Under the pieces are notes generated by a model. That model was given only the letters and a program-made list of their open reading frames with translations, was not told where the DNA came from and did no database searches. A stretch of DNA of 64,000 nt from JAAOZP01 sp038848185. Lineage in GTDB: Archaea; Thermoproteota; EX4484-205; JAAOZP01. Both the position numbers and the translations under genes were made by a program. The stretch spans positions 62,001 through 126,000 of the forward strand of contig JAWCNV010000003.1 in NCBI GenBank assembly GCA_038848185.1, given 5' to 3'. Positions 43,737 through 52,360 of the stretch are shown piece by piece (position 1 is the stretch's first letter; every line of letters starts with the position of its first letter).

Positions 43737-45614
43737 ATGGCTAAAGGGGGGCGTTTACGCGACAGGCCTTACGATGAAAAGAAGGCGAGCCTAGAGGAGG
43801 CTCTGAGCTACATAAAGACGGGGGACCACATCTTCGTCGGCTCAGCCTGCGGGGAGCCGCAGTATCTTGTGAACGGGCTTGTTGAGAAAGCGAAGCATCT
43901 GGCGGATAACGAGATACTGCATGTGCATACTCTTGGTGTCGCACCCTACGCTAAGCCGATCTACTCAGACAGGTTTCGCCTCAACGCCTTCTTCGTAGGC
44001 ATAAATACGCGGGAAGCAGTTTCAGAGGGCAGGGCCGACTACACACCCGTCTTCCTGTCTGATCTTCCAAGGCTCATATCGAGGGGGATGGTGCCTATAG
44101 ATGTGGCTTTGATACAGGTTACACCGCCTGACGAACATGGTTTCTGCAGCCTCGGTGTCTCAGTGGAGATAACTAAAACAGCGTCGGAGAGGGCGAAGCT
44201 GGTTATCGCGCAGGTTAACCGTTTCATGCCACGCGTCTTGGGAGACAGCTTCATACATATTAACGATATTGATGTTGTTGTTGAACATGATGAGCCGATT
44301 CTTGAAGCCCCTCAGCCGCCTCGTGACATTGTTTCAGACAGAATAGCTAGATATGTTTCTGAGCTTGTAGATGATGAGTCGACCCTGCAGATAGGAATAG
44401 GCACTATACCTAACGCTGTGCTGAGTGCTCTAGAAGGGAAAAAACATCTCGGGGTTCACACGGAGCTTCTTACAGAGGGAATAGTGGATCTGGTTGAGGC
44501 GGGAGTCGTAACATGCGAGAAGAAGACGGTGAACAGAGGTAAGATAGTGGCCTCCTTCGCGATGGGGACGAGGCGCCTCTACGATTTCATAGATAACAAT
44601 CCCATGGTCGCGTTCTTCGAGTCAAACTACGTTAACAACCCGTTTGTAGTAGCTCAGAACCGGAGGATGGTTGCTATAAACCAGGCTCTTGAACTGGATT
44701 TAACGGGGCAGGTTTGCTCCGACTCCCTAGGTTACTTCTTCTACAGCGGGCTTGGAGGGCAGGCGGATTTCATGAGGGGAGCGAGACTGTCAGAGGAGGG
44801 GAAGGCCATAACCGTTTTACCCTCAACCGCGAAGGAGGGTTCCATCTCAAGAATAAGACCTGTGTTAAGCGAGGGCGCAGGCGTAGTGTTGACGAGGGGT
44901 GATGTTGACTATGTTGTGACGGAGTATGGCGTTGCACACCTCGACGGCAAGAGCATAAAAGACAGGGCTCTCGCACTCGCAAGCATCGCTCACCCAAAGT
45001 TTCGGAACGAGCTTCTAGAATGGGCGAAGTCCCATAAATATGTGCCGCAGGAGGTTTTACCTTTTCCAGCGGTCGAGTACCCAGAGGAGCTGAGGCGTTA
45101 CATCACGCTGGAGGACGGCACCAAGCTACTCATAAGACCCATTAAGCCTTCAGACGCAACTATGAAGCAACACTTGTTCTACGCTCTTTCAAAGGAGAGC
45201 GTTATGAAGAGATACTTGGGCCCGCTGAAATCCCTGCCCTGGGAAAGAGTCTGGCCTTACGTGATAGTCGACTACCAGAACGAGATGGTTCTGGTGGCTG
45301 TTGTTGAGGAGGGAGGTGCTGAAAGCATAGTTGGGATGGGAAGCTACTCGAGAATACCGCGTACAGAGCTTGCTGAGGTAGCGCTGGTCGTTAGGGACGA
45401 CTGGCAGGGTAAGGGTATTGGAACAGAGCTGCTAAACTACCTTATTGAGTTGGCGAAGGCCCGTGGCTTCGAAGGCTTAAAGGCCTGGGTACTAGTTGAG
45501 AACGCTAGGATGATGCATCTCTTCAAGAAGTGCGGCTACGCTGTGAAGTACCGGATAGACGACGGGGTCTACGAGGTTCTTGTAGACCTCAGGCAACCGG
45601 TTGAACCTAAGTGA
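43737..45614 (+). CDS. CoA-transferase/hydrolase fused to GNAT acetyltransferase
   Basis: Residues 1-440 are an acetyl-CoA hydrolase/4-hydroxybutyrate CoA-transferase-type protein: two half-domains with GSACGEPQYLVNGL, ITPPDEHGF-like VTPPDEHGFCSLG, and the catalytic glutamate Glu243 in GVHTELLTEG. DYVVTEYGVAHLDGKS ends the second half. Residues 460-625 are a GNAT domain (VALVVRDDWQGKGIGTELLNYLIELA). CoA transfer between acetate and another acyl group is inferred. The GNAT part may acetylate the enzyme or neighbours such as the acyl-CoA synthetase. Divergent from that synthetase gene with 76 bp between. ATG 43737. Confidence 0.9.
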   Translation: MAKGGRLRDRPYDEKKASLEEALSYIKTGDHIFVGSACGEPQYLVNGLVEKAKHLADNEILHVHTLGVAPYAKPIYSDRFRLNAFFVGINTREAVSEGRADYTPVFLSDLPRLISRGMVPIDVALIQVTPPDEHGFCSLGVSVEITKTASERAKLVIAQVNRFMPRVLGDSFIHINDIDVVVEHDEPILEAPQPPRDIVSDRIARYVSELVDDESTLQIGIGTIPNAVLSALEGKKHLGVHTELLTEGIVDLVEAGVVTCEKKTVNRGKIVASFAMGTRRLYDFIDNNPMVAFFESNYVNNPFVVAQNRRMVAINQALELDLTGQVCSDSLGYFFYSGLGGQADFMRGARLSEEGKAITVLPSTAKEGSISRIRPVLSEGAGVVLTRGDVDYVVTEYGVAHLDGKSIKDRALALASIAHPKFRNELLEWAKSHKYVPQEVLPFPAVEYPEELRRYITLEDGTKLLIRPIKPSDATMKQHLFYALSKESVMKRYLGPLKSLPWERVWPYVIVDYQNEMVLVAVVEEGGAESIVGMGSYSRIPRTELAEVALVVRDDWQGKGIGTELLNYLIELAKARGFEGLKAWVLVENARMMHLFKKCGYAVKYRIDDGVYEVLVDLRQPVEPK

Positions 45615-45637
45615 AACAAGGGCTAGCGTCCCCTTGA

Positions 45638-46450
45638 TTATTGTTTACGACGCCTTCTCGTTTTAAGCTCATCTAGTTTCATTTTAGCTCTTTTCTGAAC
45701 CTCTGAGGCGATTAGCCTGCTTTTTGCAGGATTAGTAATTCTTAAGAGGAGCTCCAGTTTAATAGAGTGATTGCTTATAGCGATCACACGAACTTCTGGG
45801 TTGAAGTCTGGGGCGAGCTCCTCTTTAAGCTCATTTCCAATGTCTATCAGGATTTTCTCAACTTCACCAAGATTCATCGTATCTTCTACTGTCAGCGGAA
45901 CATGTATTCGTGTCTCCCCTGAGGCAGTTCTGTTTACAACCATGTTTTTAACAATTCTAGAGTTGGGGATATGCACAATCTCATTATCAAGAGTTATTAA
46001 GACAGTATTCATCCAGTTGATGTCCGCGATCCTTCCAAAATACTTGTCTACTTGAACCCAGTCTCCGATTTTAAACGGGTTGTAAATAGTGATGGCCTCG
46101 TGCGAAACTATGTTTAGCAGTATATCTCTAAGAGCAACTATTAGCAGTATTCCGCCTAGTATAAGTATTGTGAGCACTATGGTTAACTCTAGTCCAAGCT
46201 GGTCTAAGCATATTAACAATCCGATTAGCCAGATTAACCATGTTACGGCACTTTTTACTTGCTGAGCTACCTTAGGGCTGAGCTTGCTAAGAGCTTTTGA
46301 TGAGAAACCGCCAATAATCTTTGAAACTATCCATGTTGCGATAAGTATTACACTTACTGTAGCTATTTTTAGTAGAAGGTCATATGGAATCTCTATGTTG
46401 ATCTGAAAGAACGGTGAGAACCGTGATGCGGCTTCGCTTGCTTGAATCAA
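45638..46450 (-). CDS. MscS-family mechanosensitive channel
   Basis: 270 residues with three N-terminal membrane helices (about 24-45, 65-85, 88-115), the pore helix ending in LLNIVSHEAITIYNPFKIGDWVQV, and the cytoplasmic beta domain (IPNSRIVKNMVVNRT). Relieves osmotic pressure. Start TTG 46450, three bases after the TrkA-like gene stops, so it is probably the last gene of an ion-homeostasis operon. Confidence 0.92.
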   Translation of the reverse strand: MIQASEAASRFSPFFQINIEIPYDLLLKIATVSVILIATWIVSKIIGGFSSKALSKLSPKVAQQVKSAVTWLIWLIGLLICLDQLGLELTIVLTILILGGILLIVALRDILLNIVSHEAITIYNPFKIGDWVQVDKYFGRIADINWMNTVLITLDNEIVHIPNSRIVKNMVVNRTASGETRIHVPLTVEDTMNLGEVEKILIDIGNELKEELAPDFNPEVRVIAISNHSIKLELLLRITNPAKSRLIASEVQKRAKMKLDELKTRRRRKQ

Positions 46451-46453
46451 GAT

Positions 46454-47122
46454 CTAGGTCACTTCAACGCTCCTGAGTTTTTCCGAAGTTTCTTCAACAG
46501 CCCCCGCTGAACCACATAGCATCACGTTATCCCTACCTTTAAACATAAAAGCTTCATCTGGATATATAACTCTGTCTTCACGAAACACACCTATAATTCT
46601 GCACCCGTCTGGGATATTTAGTTCCTCTATGGTTCTGCCTACTACACTTCCATTCAACGGGATCATAACCTTCAGGATCTTAAAGCCTACAATCATGTTT
46701 TCATAGACGGTTTCTAATTCAGGGCTTTCCAAGGCGTTTAAGAAGAGACGCCGCGTCTCCTGAGACGGGCATATGACAATGTCTGCACCGGCCTCCCTGA
46801 TACTCTCTATGTTTTCAGGTTGATGTGCTCTTGCGATTACGAGCGGTATGCCGAACTCTTTTTTAGCGATTTGACAAGCCGTCATGTTAACTTCGTCATC
46901 ATTAGTTAACGCTAATAGAGCATCCATTTTATCCGCTTCAACATTTCTCCAAATCTCCAGGTCTGCACCACTTGCATTGAAAATCGCCGCATCCGAGTGT
47001 CCAGCTATTTCTCTACATTTTTCCTCATCACTCTCAATAACTGTAACCAAATGGCCTTTCTCTGAAAGATGGTGGATTATCGGCATCCCGACATCGCCGG
47101 CACCTATCAAGAGTATCCGCAA
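46454..47122 (-). CDS. TrkA-type RCK protein (NAD-binding and TrkA-C domains)
   Basis: 222 residues. Residues 1-125 are the Rossmann RCK-N domain (MRILLIGAGDVGMPIIHHLSE, TVIESDEEKCREIAG, LALTNDDEVNM). Residues 140-220 are a TrkA-C domain (IEELNIPDGCRIIGVFREDRVIYPD, FKGRDNVMLCG). It gates cation transporters in response to NAD(H) or cyclic-di-AMP-like ligands. No TrkH-type subunit is nearby; the APC permease upstream or MscS downstream could be its target. Start TTG 47122. Confidence 0.88.
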   Translation of the reverse strand: MRILLIGAGDVGMPIIHHLSEKGHLVTVIESDEEKCREIAGHSDAAIFNASGADLEIWRNVEADKMDALLALTNDDEVNMTACQIAKKEFGIPLVIARAHQPENIESIREAGADIVICPSQETRRLFLNALESPELETVYENMIVGFKILKVMIPLNGSVVGRTIEELNIPDGCRIIGVFREDRVIYPDEAFMFKGRDNVMLCGSAGAVEETSEKLRSVEVT

Positions 47123-47180
47123 TGCGGTGCACCCATCCTCCTGATTAGAAGAGCCTCCATAAAAACCTTAGCCATCATCC

Positions 47181-48539
47181 TTAATGAGCCTTTGTTTTTT
47201 GCATCCTTTTGGCGAGCATAAGTAAGCTAACTCCGATGAACCCAAAGACCAATCCCAGAATTAGTGATTCAATGCTTAACGTTAGTATCATGAGGATTGA
47301 TGTTAAGATAGCTAGTACTGTAGGATAAGGATACAGCGGAACTTTGAAGGGACGGTACAGGTGGGGTTCAGTCCTCCTTAAACGTATCAGCGAGAAAGCC
47401 ACTATGATGGCTGTAACATTGTAGCCGAGTGCAATCACATACACTATGAAATCAACAGACCTTGTTAATACGAATACTATTGCTAGAAGGGTGGTTAGAG
47501 CCAGAGACGTGTAGGGAGCCCGATACTTAGGATGAACCCGTTTGAAAAGGGAGGGTAGAAGACTGCTCCTGCTTAAAGCGTATGCTATTCTTGTTCCCCC
47601 AGCCATACTGCCGTTTATTGTAGATAGGGTTGCAATCATGCTTCCAATGGTAATGAGGAGCACCCCTATAGGACCCATGAAGTAGTTCGCAGCATCTTGC
47701 AACGGCGTGTTTGACCCTAAGTATGTTTCCGGAGGCGCTCCTCCGATAGTCGCTACAGCAGTTCCCGTGAAAATTACGGTGATTAATATCAGAGAGAGGA
47801 AGAGAGCTCTCGGAATAGTTTTGCCAGCGGTTTTAACCTCTTCAGAGAGCTGCGTGATCGTTTCATATCCCGCATACGTAGGAAAAATATAGCCTACCAT
47901 TAGTATTGTTGGCAATAATCCTCTTGGGAAGAGGGGCTCAAACCTCTCCACCCTAAAGCTGAATGATGAACCTACCATAAAGAGGCAGAGGGAGGAGACC
48001 AGAATGGCTGTTAGAATAAACTCTGCTATACCCATGGTCTTGACCCCTCTAAAGTTGATTAAGGCAAAAAGGATCAGGATGAGAATAGCTAAAGCGTATG
48101 GCTCTAACCATCCTATAAAGTAGTTTATTGAAAAGGCGAAGACTATGGCGCCTAAGGCGCAGTCCGTTATGCTTCCGATCCAATCGAACCATCCTGCTAG
48201 AAAAGTCGGGACGCTTTCGCCGAATGCTCTTTTAACGAAGCTTATTGCTCCTCCAGCGCTGCCCGGCACAGCTGAGCCAAGCTCGGCGTAAGAAAACCCG
48301 TCGAACAAAGCGAAGAGACCGCCGATTAGAAATGTTATCACTATGCTGGGGCCAGCTGCCCCTATTGCCCTACCAATTATGGCGAACATGGTGCCACAGA
48401 TAGCAGTACCCACTCCGAGGAACGTTGTCTGGGCAAGGTTTAAACCTCTCCTTAATGTGATTTCTTCGCCCGACTTTAACCTATTCTTAGAGGGGTTTTC
48501 CTTTAAACCCGTTTTCCCCGCGATGCTCGCCACAGTCAA
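47181..48539 (-). CDS. APC-superfamily amino acid/cation permease
   Basis: 452 residues with 12 predicted membrane helices. The first helix has GVGTAICGTMFAIIGRAIGAAGPS, with the GxG break typical of APC carriers. FSYAELGSAVPGSAGGAISFVKRAFGE and YPTYAGYETITQLSEEVK-like blocks are also present. Amino acid uptake is the default. The adjacent TrkA-type protein, and the KimA-like K+ transporters known in this superfamily, make K+ a possible substrate. Start TTG 48539. Confidence 0.88.
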   Translation of the reverse strand: MTVASIAGKTGLKENPSKNRLKSGEEITLRRGLNLAQTTFLGVGTAICGTMFAIIGRAIGAAGPSIVITFLIGGLFALFDGFSYAELGSAVPGSAGGAISFVKRAFGESVPTFLAGWFDWIGSITDCALGAIVFAFSINYFIGWLEPYALAILILILFALINFRGVKTMGIAEFILTAILVSSLCLFMVGSSFSFRVERFEPLFPRGLLPTILMVGYIFPTYAGYETITQLSEEVKTAGKTIPRALFLSLILITVIFTGTAVATIGGAPPETYLGSNTPLQDAANYFMGPIGVLLITIGSMIATLSTINGSMAGGTRIAYALSRSSLLPSLFKRVHPKYRAPYTSLALTTLLAIVFVLTRSVDFIVYVIALGYNVTAIIVAFSLIRLRRTEPHLYRPFKVPLYPYPTVLAILTSILMILTLSIESLILGLVFGFIGVSLLMLAKRMQKTKAH

Positions 48540-48744
48540 GCCGTTTGGCGAGAGTAGTTTATAGGCGTTTTCAATTAAATTTCTTCTGAAAATCTAATAA
48601 CTGTCGAAACAAGGCTAAAGCAGCATGATTCAAACCTTCTTAGCTTCGAACACTCTTTTCCAAGGTGCTCCAAGCATTCTTTCTTAAAAAAAGTGGAAAT
48701 ACGTTTTAATAGCGATATTTCTAAACGTTATTTTCAATTACAGT

Positions 48745-49737
48745 TCAATTGCTGCGGATTATCGGAACAGAAGAGTTCAGGTTCAGCTCCTTCTGGTTCA
48801 CGATATTTATCGGGTTCCTGTTTACGAATGCTCTTATTACGTTCACCGTAGAATGGAGAATATAATCTTCAGCCTCAGCAGTATTCCAAGCTACGTGCGG
48901 GGTTAACACAACGTTTTCAAGCCTCAGCAGGGGATCGTCTGGGTCAGGCGGCTCCTTCTCAAAAACATCTAGCCCGGCTCCAGATATTCTTCCTGTTTTC
49001 AAGGCTTCGACTAAGGCTTCCTGATCGACTATTTGGCCTCTGGAAGTGTTTATCAGTATAACGCCCTTCTTCATCTTAGCTATCGTGCCCCTGTTTATCA
49101 TGCGGTATGTCTCCTTGGTTAGAGGCACGTGTAGAGATATTATGTCAGATTTCTCTAAAACCTCTTGGAGCGAAACGTATTTTAAAACTCCCTCAGCTTC
49201 TAGAACAGGTTTCTTAACCACGTCGTAGGCAATAACGTTTGCCCCAAATGCTCTGGCTATCCTAGCCACGCTCTCACCTATTGCACCAGTACCCACGACT
49301 CCGAAGGTCTTCCCGTTTACCAGCCTACCCTGAAGCCCAGGGCTAAGCCACTTAGAGGATCTAACCGTTGAGTCAGCCTTCACCACCTTGCGTAGAACAG
49401 CTAAGAGTAGCGCAAAAACGTGCTCTGCTACAGGCATACTACCATAGCCGGGGACATTTGAAACAAGTATGCTTCTCTCGCCTGCAGCCTGAATATCAAT
49501 ATGGTCGAAGCCTGAGGACCTTGTGACGATAAGCCTTAGATTAGGCAAGGATTCGATCACACGCCTATTCACCTTGGAGAACACGAAGACTGAAAGAATC
49601 TCGAAGTCTCTGAACTTGGTCAAGTCAACCTTATTCACGGTTTCCCTCCTGAAGACTGTTTCAAACCCTTCCTTCCGAAGCTTTTTCAACGCTGCAACTG
49701 TTTTCGGATTCGCTTCTAAAACTAGGATTTTACTCAT
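48745..49737 (-). CDS. D-2-hydroxyacid dehydrogenase
   Basis: 330 residues, NAD-dependent D-isomer-specific family (D-lactate, glyoxylate or hydroxypyruvate reductase). NAD loop VVGTGAIGESVARIARAFG, catalytic Arg in INTSRGQIVDQ, Glu in GLDVFEKEPPD and His in LTPHVAWNTAEAE are all present. Its promoter region carries a perfect 16-bp palindrome. ATG 49737. Exact substrate unknown. Confidence 0.92.
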   Translation of the reverse strand: MSKILVLEANPKTVAALKKLRKEGFETVFRRETVNKVDLTKFRDFEILSVFVFSKVNRRVIESLPNLRLIVTRSSGFDHIDIQAAGERSILVSNVPGYGSMPVAEHVFALLLAVLRKVVKADSTVRSSKWLSPGLQGRLVNGKTFGVVGTGAIGESVARIARAFGANVIAYDVVKKPVLEAEGVLKYVSLQEVLEKSDIISLHVPLTKETYRMINRGTIAKMKKGVILINTSRGQIVDQEALVEALKTGRISGAGLDVFEKEPPDPDDPLLRLENVVLTPHVAWNTAEAEDYILHSTVNVIRAFVNRNPINIVNQKELNLNSSVPIIRSN

Positions 49738-49743
49738 TCCATA

Positions 49744-49759
49744 GGTTATAATTATAACC
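49744..49759. promoter_or_regulatory. 16-bp perfect palindrome upstream of dehydrogenase
   Basis: GGTTATAATTATAACC reads the same on both strands and begins 7 bp upstream of the start codon. Further out CGTGTTA (49759-49765) is mirrored by TAACACG (49806-49812). The cluster looks like binding sites for a dimeric repressor covering the initiation region. Confidence 0.55.
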
Positions 49760-49942
49760 GTGTTATAAAAAGGTTTTTATATAGCTCGAAACGTTTTCCA
49801 TAAATATAACACGTTTATAAAAAAGAATTGGCCCACTATTTCTTAAGCCGAAGCCTCTCAAATGTTAGAGCAGAGAATTATAGCCATTATACCATGTAAC
49901 CTTGTAAAACGACTTCTGTTCAGCAGAAAACCGGGTTAAAAT

Positions 49943-49951
49943 ATTTATAAG
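49943..49951 (+). promoter_or_regulatory. TATA box of HhH protein gene
   Basis: ATTTATAAG centred 26 bp before ATG 49973, predicting a leaderless transcript. Confidence 0.55.
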
Positions 49952-49972
49952 TAATTAGGTGTATAATGTTGT

Positions 49973-50377
49973 ATGCCCAAAATAGAGAAAATCGAGGGCA
50001 TCGGGCCAGCTTATGCCCAGAAGCTTGTTGAAGCCGGTATTAAAACTACTGACGACCTGCTTAAGGCAGGTGCAACTGTAGAAGGGAGGAAGCAGCTTGC
50101 TGAGAAGACCGGGGTTTCAGAAACCTTGATTCTAGAATGGGTGAATCTCGCAGACCTCTTTAGGATCAAGGGGATCGGAGAGGAATACTCTGACCTGCTT
50201 GAGGAAGCCGGGGTCGACACAGTTGTTGAACTAGCCACAAGGGATCCGGTGAATCTCCACGCTAAGATAATTGAGATCAATAAGGAGAAAAAGCTTGTAA
50301 GGAGACCGCCGTCACTGACACAGGTCAAAAACTGGGTTAAGCAGGCAAAGAAACTTCCGAGGAAAGTAGAATACTAA
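49973..50377 (+). CDS. Helix-hairpin-helix DUF4332-like protein
   Basis: 134 residues with two helix-hairpin-helix units: EGIGPAYAQKLVEAGIKTTDDLL (7-29) and KGIGEEYSDLLEEAGVDTVVELA (about 65-88), and a basic C-terminus (VKNWVKQAKKLPRKVEY). The DUF4332 family is linked with non-specific nucleic-acid or flap binding; the role here is unknown. A strong own promoter and T-rich terminator suggest a single-gene unit. Confidence 0.85.
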   Translation: MPKIEKIEGIGPAYAQKLVEAGIKTTDDLLKAGATVEGRKQLAEKTGVSETLILEWVNLADLFRIKGIGEEYSDLLEEAGVDTVVELATRDPVNLHAKIIEINKEKKLVRRPPSLTQVKNWVKQAKKLPRKVEY

Positions 50378-50398
50378 AATACAGCGGCCCCCAATCCT

Positions 50399-50416
50399 CT
50401 ATTTTTATTTTTTTAA
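50399..50416 (+). terminator. T-rich terminator after HhH gene
   Basis: A run of TATTTTTATTTTTTTAAAA begins 22 bp after the stop codon. Oligo-T on the coding strand is the usual archaeal termination signal. Confidence 0.55.
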
Positions 50417-50585
50417 AATCCTCTTGAAGACCGGCCCCAACAGCCTAACCCATACTTTGATTATTCGCTAAATCCAGTGATTATATTTCAGTTCGAACAA
50501 TTGCTTAAGCTAGGCTTACAGTAGTCTTGATGTTTTTCTAGCTAAAGGTTTTAAGCGTGTTTCCTATAGTGGACAATGGTGTAGC

Positions 50586-51482
50586 ATGGATAAGACAGAC
50601 ATGATCCTTTGTCAACTATTGCTGTCGAATTCAAGACTCTCCTACCGTGAACTAGCAAATAAGCTAAACCTTTCCGTGACTGCTGTTCACTCCCGGATCC
50701 AATCTCTGGTGGAGCAGGGCGTTATCCGCAGGTTTTCAGCCAGGTTGAGTCCGAGAGTGTTTAAGGCGGTCAGTGTCCTAGTGTTCGGCTTATCCCAAGC
50801 GGTTCCGATTCAAGACTTGGAGAAGGAGTTTGCCGAACATGGCTTAGTATACTGGCTTGGCGTCGGGGGAGGTAGCATCCTGTACATAGGAGCATGCCTT
50901 CGGGAGATAAGTGAATTAGATAATCTTCTGAGTGATTTAAGGGAGAAGTGTGGTATTCTTGAGCCGACTATCGGTATAGTTACGCACACTTCTCTACCCA
51001 GCGATACTATCCCGGTTGAAGCTAAACTCAGTAGCCTGGATTACCGGATAATAAGGTCCCTAGCCGATGATTCGCGTAAAGCCTTGTCCAAGGTTGCGGA
51101 GGAGCTGGGGGTTTCAACCCGAACTGTGCGCCGTCGCCTCGAAAGGATGATTGAGCTTGGCCTAGTGGAGATGTCGATAGACTGGTACCCGGATGCTTCC
51201 AACGATATAGTGGCTATGCTACACCTCAACCTGAAGCCAGGGGTCAATAGTAATGCAGCCAGAATGGTTCTGCAGAAGCATTGGCCTAATGTTTTCATGT
51301 CCTGGAGCTTCAGCAACATTCCAAGCCTGATCCTATCCTTCTCTTGGACGAACACCATGAAAGAGTTAAAAGAGCTCTGCAAGAGTCTTGAGGAGGAGAA
51401 TGTTTTCCAGTCCTTTTCGCCTAATGTTCTCTACACGGGCTACGTTTTCAAAACATGGGTCGACCAGCTTGTTGAAAAATAG
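50586..51482 (+). CDS. Lrp/AsnC-like regulator with two HTH units
   Basis: 298 residues built as a tandem: AsnC-type HTH (LCQLLLSNSRLSYRELANKLNLS, 8-60) with a ligand-like beta unit, then a second HTH (RSLADDSRKALSKVAEELGVSTRTVRRRLERM, 153-190) with another unit. Duplicated Lrp proteins are common in archaea and bind as if dimeric. It precedes an ABC-2 exporter operon in the same direction, which may be its target. ATG 50586. Confidence 0.85.
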   Translation: MDKTDMILCQLLLSNSRLSYRELANKLNLSVTAVHSRIQSLVEQGVIRRFSARLSPRVFKAVSVLVFGLSQAVPIQDLEKEFAEHGLVYWLGVGGGSILYIGACLREISELDNLLSDLREKCGILEPTIGIVTHTSLPSDTIPVEAKLSSLDYRIIRSLADDSRKALSKVAEELGVSTRTVRRRLERMIELGLVEMSIDWYPDASNDIVAMLHLNLKPGVNSNAARMVLQKHWPNVFMSWSFSNIPSLILSFSWTNTMKELKELCKSLEEENVFQSFSPNVLYTGYVFKTWVDQLVEK

Positions 51483-51606
51483 GCTGCCTGTCCACTTCTT
51501 AAACCTGAAGCTTTATGAAGAAGAAGTTTAGAAAAACCTGTTAGACACTTTCTTCAATAGGCTTGTTAACATACATCTATATTCCCTATTTCAGGAGGAT
51601 GAGTGT

Positions 51607-52359
51607 GTGAAAATGGTTGAACCGGGAATTGTGATAGAGAGGCTCGTTAAGAAGTACGAGGATGTTACTGCAGTTAATGATTTAAGCCTGCAGGTTGCAA
51701 GAGGCGAGCTATTCGGGTTGCTTGGGCCGAATGGCGCCGGCAAGACAACGACAATAAACATTCTATGCGGGCTCGTGAATCCAACGAGCGGCTTCGTCTC
51801 AGTATACGGGTACGATGTTCAGGTTGAGCTGGAGAAAGTCAAGCAGCTGATAGGCGTGTGCACCCAGGAGACCGCTGTCTACGGTTACTTGACCGGTTTA
51901 GAGAATGTTGAACTATTCGGCAGTCTTTACGCGATGGAGGGAGACGTGCTTAAAGCAAGACGGAAAATCCTCTTGGAGAAGATGGGGCTCAACAAGGATG
52001 CGAGGAGGAAGGTTGAAAAATACAGCGGCGGGATGAAACGCAGACTCAGTCTTATACTCGCGCTGGTTCACGACCCCCAGGTGGTTTTCCTAGACGAGCC
52101 GACTGTCGGCATGGATCCACAGTCGCGCCGCGCCGTCTGGGGCTTTATAAGAGAGCTGAAAGCCGAGGGGAAGACGATCATCTTAACTACACACTACATG
52201 GAGGAGGCTGAGGACCTCTGCGACCGAGTTGGAATAATCGACCACGGCAAGCTGATAGCGTTAGGCTCTCCAAGTGAGCTGATATCAGACGGCGGGGTCG
52301 GGAGCCTAGAGGAGCTCTTCATTAAGCTCACCGGTAGAAGGATAAGGGAGGAGGCTTAA
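51607..52359 (+). CDS. ABC-2 exporter ATP-binding subunit
   Basis: 250 residues: Walker A GPNGAGKTTT, Q-loop VCTQETAVY, signature YSGGMKRRL, Walker B VVFLDEPTVGMD and the H-loop TTHYMEEAEDLCD. This belongs to the DrrA/NatA-like group used in drug, lipid or ion export. GTG 51607 or ATG 51613. The permease gene starts one base after its stop. Confidence 0.92.
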   Translation: MKMVEPGIVIERLVKKYEDVTAVNDLSLQVARGELFGLLGPNGAGKTTTINILCGLVNPTSGFVSVYGYDVQVELEKVKQLIGVCTQETAVYGYLTGLENVELFGSLYAMEGDVLKARRKILLEKMGLNKDARRKVEKYSGGMKRRLSLILALVHDPQVVFLDEPTVGMDPQSRRAVWGFIRELKAEGKTIILTTHYMEEAEDLCDRVGIIDHGKLIALGSPSELISDGGVGSLEELFIKLTGRRIREEA

Positions 52360-52360
52360 G

